Source of the DNA: Rotaria macrura
Taxonomy: Eukaryota; Rotifera; Eurotatoria; Philodinida; Philodinidae
Reading direction: 5' to 3'
Length of the DNA stretch: 64,000 nucleotides
NCBI GenBank assembly: GCA_900239685.1
Contig: OENT01000258.1
Location: forward strand, 85,420-149,419
Of this stretch, positions 12,149 to 24,832 are shown piece by piece. Under the pieces are notes generated by a model. It saw only the letters and a list, made by a program, of their open reading frames with translations. It had not been told where the DNA came from and searched no databases. Position 1 is the stretch's first letter. Each line of letters opens with the position of its first letter. Position numbers and translations under genes: made by a program.

Positions 12149-14524
12149 CTGATCTTTTTGTTAACATTTTTGTTTTTGAGAGTGAGTCCCTTGGTAATTC
12201 AGTGGTCACAAAACTTGAACTGGTGATGGCTTTCGATGTAGTCGAACTGAGACTGATGTCAGATTTGGTTTTAACATCTAATCCTATTAAAAAAACATAA
12301 TCATACAAATATGAACACTTGACAATAAGTTTCCCATTGAGTGGTGAGGGATGTCTTCGGGTTGCAATATAATTCAATGTTCATTTCTAATATCTGGCGA
12401 ATCAAACCGAACAATTTGTACATGCTTGGTTAATTATCAAATCAATACAACAAAATAACTTCTAACCAATTGAGTGAGAGAATCTGCTCAATATTCTATT
12501 TTCGTTCTTATCTTTCTAGTTTTACTATATTACCTCATGCATTCTTTAAAATCTATTTAGAACTAATTCAATATGAAAAATTATTGAATTAACTTGCTTC
12601 TCTCTTGGATAGTATTCATTCGAAATTCGTCTAGTAAAATTTCTATAATATTCAATTGATTGCATATAATCATACAGAAAGCTTTAAACATTTCGAAAGT
12701 AATCCCAACTTGTAGCGAGGTCAATCTGAAGAACAAATTTATGAGGTGAACATGTCTCGGCCGAATGTAAATTGTTAACTATATCCTATTCATTTTCCTT
12801 CCATGGACATACGATTTAGTAAAATCTTTTTATTGACAAATGAGATTTAGTCTTAAAACAAATCACGCTAAATTGCTATATTTGTGTCTCTATTCTAGAA
12901 GTAGTAGCATTGGTTCGATTGTTTAAATCATAGCAGAAATACGACTAGTTACTCTGTAAGTTCATAATAATTGATCACTTCTATCGATCCAATGTAGATA
13001 TATCATGTTGTTGTGCTAATTCTCCTTGATTGTTACTCTATCACTATTAGTTGTTTATTAGATCTTAATTTTGACGAGTAGTACACTTAATTTACTTCAA
13101 GATGTCATCTCACTAACTAAACTGAATTAGTTTCTAAATATTTTTTTAAACAAAAGACAGTGAACTGATATGTATCATCACAGATGCTAGAGTACACTAT
13201 TTGATAAATGATTTTACAACGATACAATTTCAAATATGAAGTATCAAGTTTTGAATCGTTATCAATTCAAAAGTCAGTACAATGGTAGCTATCAGTAAGT
13301 CAAGACATATCATGAGAGTGTTTTTTTTTGCAATTTCATCTTCAGGTAACAAAAATTTGAGTATTGTATTCGTAGGGACGGTTGCATACTTTTTATTCAT
13401 CTACTCAACATTTCATTTCAAACTTGACTCGCAGCAGTTAATACTATGAATTTATATTCGATTGTTAAATAAAGAGTTGATTGTACTATTTAAAAAGAGT
13501 GAAACAAAAAAAAATCCTAAGCAATTGATCTATCTTGAAACTCAATTCTATGTGAGATAAATTAGTTTCAAACTGATGTGTGCCTGAGTTACAAAAATAT
13601 GAATCGGTTAAAATTTGTCAAAATATATTGACACTACTCGCATAATGTTGATGCTTCAGCTACAACAATCTACGACACATTTTTCATTTCCATGCACTCA
13701 ATCTTTGATTATCTATACTGATAAAAAGTTCAATCTCGATCATTAGATTTCATCATTTACTTGAGCAGGTCATTCACTGAAAATCTGTAACTTATCAATT
13801 CAATAGGATGAATGCTTGTTGTTCAAAGATTTCAACATTTGAATACATACAAAGTAATCATGATGAAAGATTTTTAAGTCAAATTTTGCAATTAATTGCA
13901 TTATTCTGACATTTGATACAAAGTTCAATCGAATGTATTACTTTTCATTATTCAGTTAAATGTTCCTCGTATATAGTGACAATTTTCCGAATGTATGTGG
14001 TCATGGTTTCATTTCAATATACCTTTTCGTTGAATAACGCGTATAAGTGGTTGTGATTGATCATCGATGATATCAATAGCAGGTGGCTTTTCAAACAGTT
14101 TTCGAAGCCTTTCGAGTAGATCTGCCCATTCAGACAATTCGATTTCTGTGTAATCGTCTAATTCACGACTTGCATCTAATTCACTTTTGATTTGATTAAG
14201 AGACTGTCTCAATTGTGATTTCGTTTCATTGATATATCGTGTCAGATCGCTTCTTGCTTTATCTGCAACTTCTTGAATCTTTCTTATCGATGCCTGTTCC
14301 CAATCGTTGATATGAGAGAGAAGTGGATGGGCAAAATTACTTTCAGCTAAACTTCGCTGAAGAAATTCCTGTTGTTGACAAACACGATCCATCTCTTCAC
14401 CAAGACAATTTCGATGATCATGAAAATGTTTTCTACAATAGATTCCTTGACATCCAACACATATTGTAATGCCTCCACCTTTGGCACATTCCATACATAG
14501 TTGTTTAGACCTAGTTGTACTCAT
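12149..14524 (-). CDS. B-box-like zinc-binding / coiled-coil protein, partial (two exons)
   Basis: Exon 1 (14524 down to 14023) starts at ATG and encodes about 167 residues. A compact zinc-binding module CMEC...CVGC...YCRKHFHDHR (Cys10, 13, 22, 25, 30, His33, 37) is followed by a long charged helix rich in E, R, Q and K, a probable coiled coil (about 45-150). It ends at a GTATAT donor; reading through gives a stop at 14009. Exon 2 (12283 down to 12149) joins in phase 1 after a TTAATAG acceptor and encodes a Ser/Thr-rich stretch ending at a GTATGT donor. The remaining 3' exons were not found. The N-terminal layout resembles a large bdelloid family of B-box/coiled-coil proteins, some of which carry C-terminal NHL repeats; no NHL repeat is visible here. 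The 1.74-kb intron is long for this genome, so an exon may be missing or the gene may be decayed. Exon 1 is secure, exon 2 likely. Confidence 0.65.
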
Positions 14525-15644
14525 AGTTTACTATTTAAAAACAATGAAACATTATCGAAAGTTTTATCTATGAACAAAATTATTTACGTACTGTGTCGCC
14601 TATCCTACGATATCAACTATTTAATTAATACGACCAAAAGAATTACTAAAAATACAGAATTCCATTAGAAGTTGAGAAATAAAAACTTCCAAACTTATTG
14701 ACCACGCAAATCAGTGTATTCAAAAACAAAAAAAACATCGATGTTTTCACATTTAATTACGATTAACAATGCAATACTCATGTGGTACTATCTGCTATCT
14801 TATGTAAAAGTTGATAACGAAAATGAAAAAATGATTTTAAAAAATTCTGACTATGTCTTTATGAAAGAATAAATATAATTTTGAATTCAATGTTCAGTAG
14901 TTATCAGAACTAATGACCAAAGCCACAGTAGACTATATCATCAAAATTTAATTATTATACCAGTCGTCAATGAGCATTCGGAAATCGATTGAATCAAATA
15001 ATTTTTCTTAGAATATCTGTATTTTCTACTCGAACATTGTTAGTTAACGAAAATCTTATATCAATGAACATCGTAAAAATTAGTTTGTAAAATGTTCAAC
15101 TATTTCTCAAACTTTACTGTGAGATTCAGGAAATAAGACTTTAGAAAATACTCTCATGAAAAACAGCTTAGGAAGATATATTGAAGTTCGTTAAAGTACA
15201 TATTTAAACTTTTACACACGCATATATCGTGATGAATGATTTCCTAAGATCGCAACAGATTGTAAATAGCCGATATGTACTCAAATGTATGAAGAATTTT
15301 TGTAATGCTGAGGAAACAACAATGAAGAAATCTGCTTCGACATAAACAGAATAACGCAAATAACATACGACCAATAACAAGATTTAAATCATGTTTCTAT
15401 GTTTATCTTACAGGTACGATGGTAGTAATTTGTTGTTTTGCTAAATATTATTTTTCAGACAAATTAAAAATCTATATCTCGATAGTACTTTTCTACAAAA
15501 TCGGTCATATTCTATATCGAACTCATATTATAACATAATCAATAGTACGAAGTTGTAACGGATTTTCAAGAAATTTTTCTCATCGATTTTATCTAGAACA
15601 ATTGATTATTAAAATTGTGAAACCACTGCACAAGGTCACTATCA
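14525..15644. other. 5' flank of B-box gene, no gene seen
   Basis: AT-rich spacer. The promoter of the minus-strand gene should lie just above 14524, but no distinct element could be assigned. Confidence 0.4.
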
Positions 15645-15648
15645 TTAA

Positions 15649-16533
15649 GGCCCCCCCCCCCTCAAAAGTCTATTTCCATCAAAAAAAGTCCAAATCGGCT
15701 GAAATTTTGAGGATTTGTTAGGACTAAGTCGGGTAGTCTACGATAAAAATTTCAGCCCGAAATATGCAAGTTTAAGGAAGTTATAAAGTGAACACTGGTT
15801 AAAAGTGACCCATTTTCCATCCTAGTTATTTTGCCTTCAACTATGTTTTTTCGAAAAATTTTTTTTACCATTCGATAGAGCATGCAAAGACGCAGGGCAT
15901 CTCGTGCTCCGATGTTAAAAAAGTCCATTCTGTAAGCCAAAAAAGTTTCCACAATGCAAAGTCCCTGAAAAAAGGTCAAAAAACTGCAAGTGAATTTTGT
16001 AGGCGATCTTTTTTGGACATAAAAAAAAGCTTTTTCAAAAATCGGAGCACGAGACGCCCTGCGTCTTTGCATGCTCTATCGAATGGTAAAAATTAATTTC
16101 TGAAAAAACATAGTTGAAGGCAAAATAACTAGGATGGAAAATTGAAAAACATGATTTTGAGAGAAACATAAAAACATTTTTTCGAACATTTTTTGCTGTT
16201 TTTTTAAATTTTCTCAATTTTCACGCAGTTTTTGAGGATTTGACCTATCTCGTCATGCATAACTTTTAATTCTGCACACGCTGAGCGCTTAATTAATTAT
16301 TAATTAATTAATTAATCAGTAATTAGAAATCAAAGACCTAATTTTTAAAAAACAAACCGTTTTTGACATAGAGGACCTCTCAAAGATCACTTAAAATTTC
16401 GGTCAAAAAATGGTGTTTGGAAAAAAAACTATAGTGATTCTGAAAGAGCAGAAGATGGGCTATCACCTCATGGTGTTATCTTAATTTTCATTTTCTCGAC
16501 GAAAATAGACTTTTTTTGAGGGGTGGGGGGGCC
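15649..16533. mobile_element. TTAA-flanked non-autonomous DNA transposon with internal palindrome
   Basis: The ends are inverted copies: left GGCC, a C-run, then CTCAAAAGTCTATTT; right AAATAGAC, a T-run, GAGGGG and GGGGCC. TTAA lies immediately outside both ends (15645-15648 and 16534-16537), the duplication made by piggyBac-type elements. A second inverted repeat is nested inside: 15813-15913 pairs with 16041-16143 and includes GATAGAGCATGCAAAGACGC. No transposase is present; the minus-strand frames within it are spurious. Confidence 0.75.
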
Positions 16534-16537
16534 TTAA

Positions 16538-17164
16538 TTACTATCACTTTTCTTTACAGTTGTTTCATTTAGCATTCGTATTGTTATTGGACTCTTGATT
16601 GAGTTTATACCATCGTAGCCAATGTTCGCCTACGTATTGCAACTCATAGATTGCACGGAAAATGTACTTGAACTCAATAGATTGTTTTTTTCTTACACAT
16701 TAGATTACTCTATCATTCAAAACACAAACAACTAGTAAAACTACGAATAACTCGACAGATATATCATAGATATGAATGCGAAATTCAATTTCATATATGT
16801 ATATATCCAACAATTCGCCATAAATCTGAGATAAATAGTGAACGCCTCTATCCAAACGAAAACTAAGACATACTCTGTCAGTCATACAATTCTATGTATT
16901 ATTTTTAAAGTAGATACAATCGCGTTGATCCTCAGAGTATGCCAATATACGAGTAATAAAATATACATCTTTTATATTAGAATTTAATATCCTCAAAGTT
17001 AACAATATTCATCTATTGAATCTAGATGATATGTTTTCAAGAAGGACGATGCCTAAATTATCATTTATGTATTTTTTGGCGCATTGAAATAAATTTCAAT
17101 GATGATGGATTATCAAAAAGATCTAGTGATTTTGAATAACGTAAATATATAAGAATCAGTAAAA
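16538..17164. other. Spacer between two DNA transposons
   Basis: AT-rich, no gene recognised. Confidence 0.4.
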
Positions 17165-17172
17165 TCATCAAT

Positions 17173-18901
17173 CAGTGACGGAACTAGGATTTTAAGCTAG
17201 GGGGCTTCCGAAAAACAATTTCCAACTAGCTGTGGTAATAAAGTTGTCATGCTCCCCCCCCCCCCTCCAAAATGATTGAGCCATATCAGAAGGTCACTTC
17301 TTACATAAGGCCATATTCGAACAAAAGTTCATCGGCCCTATTAGAACGCCATGCACTAATTTGTTAATTAAAAAAATACCTAATTTTGTGCACGCGTTAA
17401 TTAATAAATAGTCAAATGTGTCGTTTTTCTACTCTTTTTTTTGAGCAATTACTTCGCAAAATATCACGCATGGCATTTTTATATACAAAAATGGCATTTT
17501 TTTCTTCGAAAATACCCGACAAACATCAGTTACAGCTGTTAATTGATTATTATAAATTATTAATTCTTCTTAAAGATTTTAATTAATATTTGATTAAAAC
17601 AATGATTCTAATAGAAGGCTACCCAAAAAGTAACGATGCGCGGATACGCAGTATAAGAGAATGCCGTTTTAGTCTGGGGAGAGGATATAAAATTTTACTA
17701 TTAGTTACTGCAAAATTCTTTCCCGCGACTCTTTTTCCTCAATGTATAAGTTGAGCTAACAAATAAAGAAACAGAAATATTTTCAATATTACAGCTTGTT
17801 CACGTAACACAACTTTTCGCTGATCAAGTTTTTCAGAAATTTTTTTTTCACTATTGTCGAATCTAAATGTGTTTTCAGATTTAGTTTTGTTGCGCTAATT
17901 ACGAATTTCACAATTTTTTTTTTAAATGTAAAGTTTTGACATCAAAACTTGGTTTTCAAATTGTTGAAAATTGTATTCTGAATTTATTAACAAAGAAACA
18001 TTTTCAAAAATACTGAGCGACACACTACTCGATGCAAAATTTGATTCTCTGAAAAACGTTCCATTAATATTTTGCTCTAATCTCTCGCGACCATTTCTAA
18101 GTTATTGAACAGTTTTCAATTTACCGTACACCTAATGACTTCCCGTTCCAATGTAGCAACTTTATTGTTGTACAGAACGATATGCGTACTACAATGACCA
18201 ACATGTATAAAAATGAAATATTTCTGAGCACATTAAGGGGTTCAAATTTTGTCAACAAAAAACAGTGTTACTGTGTTAAGTTTGTTTTTTTGTATTTTTC
18301 GCCTGAGGAAAACTAGTTCAGGGAAAATCTTCTTGAATGCTAGAGAAACCATTCGATTTTCTACAAACTGACTTTATTAGCATTCCATTTGAAGTAATAC
18401 CCGAGAGGTTGATAAACCTCACTAAAGGAAAAAGATCATTCTATGTAACAGGTTTGCGCTAGTGGCATCACTAGGGTGGGGCCAGATGAGGCTGAGCCCA
18501 TCTCCGGCTTTTGAGTAGTGACATCAGTAATGTGAGGCCAGGTGGAGCTCAGCCTCACCACCCACAATTTTCTGGTGACGCCACAACGTTACTCTACCAG
18601 AAAAGCTTTCTCGGGGTTCGAAAGTTCAATGAAAAACATTCAATTTTACATAACAAATAGAGCAAGATAAGCTGGTTCGACGGGTGTTCTGACTAGCTTT
18701 CTAACCCGCTCAGTTTCTGAAATAATTAAACAAATGTCAAAAACATGATAGCGTTATGTTTGGACAAGGTAATTGATACTTCATGGAAATGACAAAAATA
18801 GAAAAAATACAGTTTTCGAAAATCTCGCTAGGGGGGCTCGAAGGTCCGTAGAGGGGGCTGAGCCCCCTCTCCCCCATAACCATCCCCTGGTTCCGCCGCA
18901 G
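17173..18901. mobile_element. hAT-like non-autonomous transposon with 8-bp target duplication
   Basis: Perfect 8-bp direct repeats TCATCAAT flank it at 17165-17172 and 18902-18909. The termini are inverted: left CAGTGACGGAACTAGG, right CCTGGTTCCGCCGCAG. An 8-bp duplication and CAGTG-type ends are the hAT signature. Subterminal G-runs and C-runs (GGGGGGCT / AGCCCCCT) pair as well. About 1.7 kb lies between the ends with no transposase reading frame, so it must have been moved in trans. Confidence 0.85.
18461..18584. mobile_element. Small inverted-repeat insert nested in the hAT-like element
   Basis: About 124 bp, GC-richer than its surroundings. It is bounded by GTGGCATCACTAG and the inverse CTGGTGACGCCAC, with internal pairing GAGGCTGAG / CTCAGCCTC. 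No target duplication was found, so it may be a nested MITE or simply part of the hAT interior. Confidence 0.45.
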
Positions 18902-18909
18902 TCATCAAT

Positions 18910-21900
18910 GTTCTGTTAACATTCTATGTCAAACAGATTACTACTCTTATATTCTTGTTCAAGTTGAAAATTTTTTATTTTCAAAACAACTGATATTCTG
19001 CAATCATAATCAGAAAATTTCTGGTCACAAATTATTTAATTGTATAATATCCTTGAAAATTTCCAATCGGTTCGGTTCATTTTACAAATTTTGTTGTTCA
19101 TCATAGTTGATAGATTTCTAGATCATCGATGATCATTCAAAGTCATTTATATTCCTATGAATCATTGCTAATACTCATTCTAAAGTGAATCAGTAGTTAT
19201 TTATGAAAATATGACGAGTCGACCTTATGGAAAATGAATCACTATATGATATTTGTGATTTATCGATTGCACTGTAAGCTATTGTTTTATTAAAACTAAA
19301 ATACGAACGCATCATGAATGAATCGTTCACTGTAGAATTTCAATCAAGATGTGTAAGTATGTTGCTACACACAGATCTGATTATGTTAGCTGATAGGAAT
19401 AATTTTTGCTGTCCCAGAGAATGAACAGATTCTCTGTTATACATTGAGTTAAAAGATCAATCTGAAGGCGACAGTCTTGTACTATTGAAATATGAATATC
19501 ATACCTTCGAAATTTGTATTTTTTTTTCAAGGGTACCTGATATTTTCACTAGATTATTACATGTAAAAACGACAACATCACACTACAGGTGAATTAGATT
19601 TAATTCAAGCCTTGAATAGTCATGGTTTGTAATCTTCATTTAATGGATAAGAAAAACAAAAATGATTTATACTTAGTTTCTGAATATCTTTGCATTCGAA
19701 TTTTGAAATCGACGCACATCATGTACAACTCATGCTGCGTTTACTCGACTCTTTTCAGAGCATCAACGGTCAGTATAAAGTCAAAGTATTAGTAAGCAAA
19801 ATTGAGACGATTTTTTTAAATAATAATTTCCGAATACGTGAACATATTTCTACGATTGCAAGTATGTAACATAATTAATCAACCGTATCCATCTGTTACT
19901 CGCTCATCAAATTGATCTCAATATGAACAAAAACAAACATTTCACTAGATATTTATTCGAGTATAAAATGATGGACCACACAACAGATTTCCTTCTCCAT
20001 AATATGCAATCATCGAAAAACAAGATAAAAATAAAAACTTGCGGCGATACTTACCTTTAAAAGAAAAGTAATGCAAATGAATATCGTTTTTGTTCTTTCT
20101 TATAGGTTTGCGTTTTTCTTTTCTATTTACAGTGAATATTAACAAACGACGACACAAAATCAGTTTATTTTGTGATTTGTTTTTGGTCCTGTCAAATTAA
20201 CATGTTTACATCGATTAAACCGTGACATCAGCTGTTTCAAGGACGATTTTCTAGTAGAATGAAAACAAAATTTCATTTAAATACTTATCGACGTGAGAAA
20301 AAATCTTCCAATGATTACTCTAACTAGGTGCTGATACGTGAGAGAAAAAGACGTTTGAATCTTTGACGAAAGTAATTGATCGATGGTCCTTATTTGCATT
20401 TTACTCATCAGCGAATCATTGAAAACTTGATAGACACGAAACAATATATTTTTCAAACGAGTACCGTAACAATATTTCTATTGTTCTGCTATCGATGACT
20501 CCACCGATGATTGTTTAGTGATGTTAAAGATTTTTTTAATGATGATCATCGTGAAGATAGATAGGACTCTCGAAAGTGCCGACTTGTAAGATGACGAGAG
20601 ATCATGTGTCACAGAAACGATGGTTTCTGTTCATATCCATAATCAAATGTCGTTTTCTAAAGAAATCGATAGAAAATGAATTTTATACATTTGAATTTTT
20701 TATCTTTGTCTGTTGAACAGAACTATGTTTTTTTTTGTCATTTACTTTTTTCATATTAAAATTGATATTATGATTAACTTTTGTGTTAAAAAATTATAAG
20801 TTTTTGTTGCTTGTGAACTATTCCAAAACAAGAATTCAGTTAGAACAGTAATAATATTATTAAAAAATAATAGGAGTGAGATAAAAACAATAACAAAGTC
20901 AAACAGTAAATGTGCTCTTTACTCTTATTTCGATAGAGCTATAAAAATAACTTCTAGAAATCTAAAGGTTATACAGGATAGCATTTTAATTCATTAAAAC
21001 CATCATTTGAAAACATAGTCCTTCAGTATGAATTGATTCTAACGATGACAATGTATTTTTTTAGTTCTTACGTTGTTTTTAATTAGTTCCTCAATAACGA
21101 AATTTAGAAAAACACTATCGAGCGTGACGGTAATGTTGGGCTTAATTATCCTCGTGTATTTTTTTTTCGTCTTTATTTTCCCTTATTCTTCGTTCTTTTT
21201 TCTTATCTTCACTAGCTGATAGCTATAATTACCTTCATATTTATGTATGCATAAAGGCACATGTGTTGTTTGTTTTTGTGCATCAGTAATTTAACAGGGT
21301 CTATCGAAGAAATTAACGAAATAAAATTAGGTCAACTTTTATCAGTATTCATATCTGTTTGAAATGAATCACGAACACCTCGTTTATTTCCTAGCATATG
21401 TACTGCACGTAATCTTCCGACTATAGATATTCATGATGGAATAAGTTCCATTTATCAAAATGAAACTTTGTCGCTTAAGATTGTTCGAATCATATCGTGA
21501 ATATATTCGAAATCATCCAGAGATGATTGAGGACAAAGCATAATATAGTTTTTTTTTCAGAACTAAAAGACAATATCATCTGATAAAAATTAAATGATTC
21601 ATTCACTAATAATAATAATCATTAGTTTGACTGGTAAAAAGTGTACACTGACGATGAAAGTGCAATAGTCAAATAACAATCTTATGGAACAACATGTACT
21701 TACCTTTTGCTCTTGTAATCTCTATTTTAGGACGTCGTCAGAACAGAATTTAATTGTATCCTAGCAAAACTTAACTATATTTTAAAATAGCCTGTCCTAA
21801 CTGTTTATCTTTCGGGTCATCGATCTGAAATTTCGTTAGAAAAGAACTATATTTTAGAAAAAGTAGTCGATAACTGTGTTCCAATGAAATGAACATAGTC

Positions 21901-24832
21901 AGTGTGCGAAGAATGATATTTTACATATATTCAATTCTAAAAATATCGTCGTTTCATAATTGGACAAAAATTTTATTAGAGTTTTCAAAAAGACAAGTTC
22001 CGAAAAGTTTTGAATTCTAGTCAAACTTCAAGTTCGGCATTCGTTTTTTCTTTCTATTTTTTTGAAAAACATATCGATCTTGCGCTGCCACAATTAATTG
22101 TCTGAATTTAATGTTTTATTAGTAATAAGCTAAAAAAAGAGAAATTGATTGTGTACCATTCAAATCATATTTAATCAACTTCTTGCCTGCGAATGATTTT
22201 GTGAGAACAATTTAAATCATTATTATTTATTATTTTACCAATAACAATCAATAGCAAAATAATTTTTAATCAAAATATAGACTGTGAATTATAAGAGAAG
22301 CCAATCTCAAAGAAGTTGTTTCTCTTTTGATATTGTTTGTCGAATCTATTGAAAACTGAAGTCTCACTTAACAATTCAATCGGTTTCAACGAAATTGAAA
22401 ATGATAATCGAACTAAATCTCTGCATGAGTCAAATACTCATCCATTGAACATTTCAAATTCTGTTAATACTAAAAACAATTAGACTAGTGTAACTTTTAC
22501 AATCATATAATGATTGACTTATTCTTACTTAACGTTTTCTTTTCGATCTCTTGTGCTGTGGTCTCACTCGTGTAGTTATCATAATAGATCATATCAAAGT
22601 TCACATTATAATCGAGAACAATGCGTAAATACACCTACAGTTAGTAATAACTAAGAAACTTAAAATAGTTGCAGAAGAATAATCTTGATACCTGCCGTGG
22701 TAATGATAAAAACAAAATAGGCACTAATAATATCGATTTATTGTTAAAATCTACAGATAGAATTAGTATAGTCATATAAACGTTTCATAGAAATATGATT
22801 TCTGCTATTATTTTTGTTTGCCAACATTGCTAGGAAGAAATATATTCTTTTTAATTGAAATATTTCGATGGCCTACTTTGTAAAAACAGACATCGAAGTG
22901 TCTGACATTAATCTAATTGCTAAAAATCGTATCTTCTTTACTGATTCCTATATAAATGAGCAATCTAATCCGTTCGTTCAACATCATACTATGCAGAGCT
23001 GTTCAAATAAACTATAGGAACAAAAATATTGTTCTAAACAGAAATCAAATTTGTTACAATCAAATAAATTGATCCATAGTGAGTAGATTTGATTGAATGG
23101 GAGTTTGACGAATCAATATCTTGAATTTTATATAAACTTTAGTTTAGATTGCTAGTAATTGATCGTTGATTGAAGTATCATAGTCATTGCACTTTCATAG
23201 AGTTATTTATGAATGATTACACATTGATTCGACTATATCAATACGTTCGTACTATTTTAGTTATGAATTTAATGATTCACTTTTTCAATTAGAAAAAAAA
23301 ACATGTTGTCTTCACCTACAGATAGCAACCGACAATCAAAAATAATCAGCTAGTATAAGAATTTGATGCCCTGTTCAAAATATATATATTCATAACGTTT
23401 TTTTCTCAATTAAAGTTGATTGAAAAAGAACAAGTATTCGATGACGACCAAAACGACGTTTGTGCAAAATGCTAGTTTCAAAGGTCTTAGTAATCGTGTC
23501 TAGTCATTTTTTGGACACTGAACTGTGATTCAGTAGGGTCGAAAGTAGTCAGCTAAAAGCAGAATTTGATACTCTTTTAAAATCTATCCATTCTTATTGA
23601 CCATGGCTTACGACTAGTTAGCTATGAAAAAAAATATGTTAATAGATAAAAGGATGCCGTTTGTGCGACGAAACATAAGAATTTTTTTCTATGATGTTCA
23701 ATTTCTCTAAAGAATGCTGTGGAATAGTTTCGCCTTTTTTAGTTTTGTAGAGAGTTTTATATTCTACAAAATCATCGGTTTCAATAAATTATAAATTAAA
23801 GAAGTCAAAATCAGGAAAATAAGTTTCCACATGTCATTCTGTACATGTGATAACAGTTTTCAAAATAAATAGTTTTTGAGAATTTTGATATTTAAAATAC
23901 AAGAGATTCTAATACTTATCAGCGATAAGTAGGAAGCGAAGTAAATTATCTATTTTTGTATAGCAGGCTTCGTTCAACACATTAGGTTATAAAAAGGCTT
24001 TCTTATTGAAAAAAACTGAGGTACTTTTAATCGATGTAAAATAATGCATTATTAAAAAACTTCTGGACAAACATTGTTTTTGTTTCCCATCAAAGACTAA
24101 CTCTGTCTGAACCGAATTTAATTCAGAAAAAAAAGTTCTCAATATATATATATATATGATAAAGAACATCATTTGCTTATTCTAACTTGCTACGTTTGAT
24201 TATCTCTTGTCAAATCTAAGTAAAACAATATTCGATATATATCTAATTTGAACACTTTTGACACCCAGGTTATCTATTGATTCTCAACTCAATCAAATCG
24301 CTTGAACTGTTAACAATTGATCATTACTGTTACTATATTGCTAAAAAAAGACACATAGAAATGTAGGCGTGTGGATCTCTAGCAGCTACTTATGGATTTA
24401 TATTGACGAAATCTCATTTAAGTAAAAGCTTGAAACTTAGTAATCGATGTCGTTTGATTACTAGCAGATAAAATGAAGTGCGCTTACCCCACCTAAAAAC
24501 TGGCGTCATCGTTTCATGTTGTTTAAATACAAACGAATTTAATAAATATTTTCAATATGTTGTCATAAATGGGTAGGAATAATTCAATTAGTTTGAATGG
24601 ATTCTGTACAATAAAGGGCAACATATGGCAATCTCGACCGAAAGAAAAAAGAACATATTTTGAAGAGTATGAGTTAATTGATAGATTTATTAGTTTCTTT
24701 CTTACCATCATAGTTCAAGTGGAACCTTTGAAGAATATCAGTAATTTGAAATATAAAATATCAGTATTTCTATTTACTACTGATATTTCTATATATCATA
24801 GAATCTAAATACCGTTATCAATCATATTCGTC
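18910..24832. other. Gene-free stretch of about 5.9 kb
   Basis: AT-rich sequence with homopolymer T and A runs and an AT dinucleotide tract near 24140. No protein family, RNA gene or repeat boundary was recognised on either strand. Regulatory DNA for the secreted repeat protein starting at 24833 would be expected at the right end. Confidence 0.4.

Noticed and set aside
15752..16217. Minus-strand frames of 60 and 106 codons
   Set aside because: They fall in the palindrome of a non-autonomous transposon and resemble no protein.
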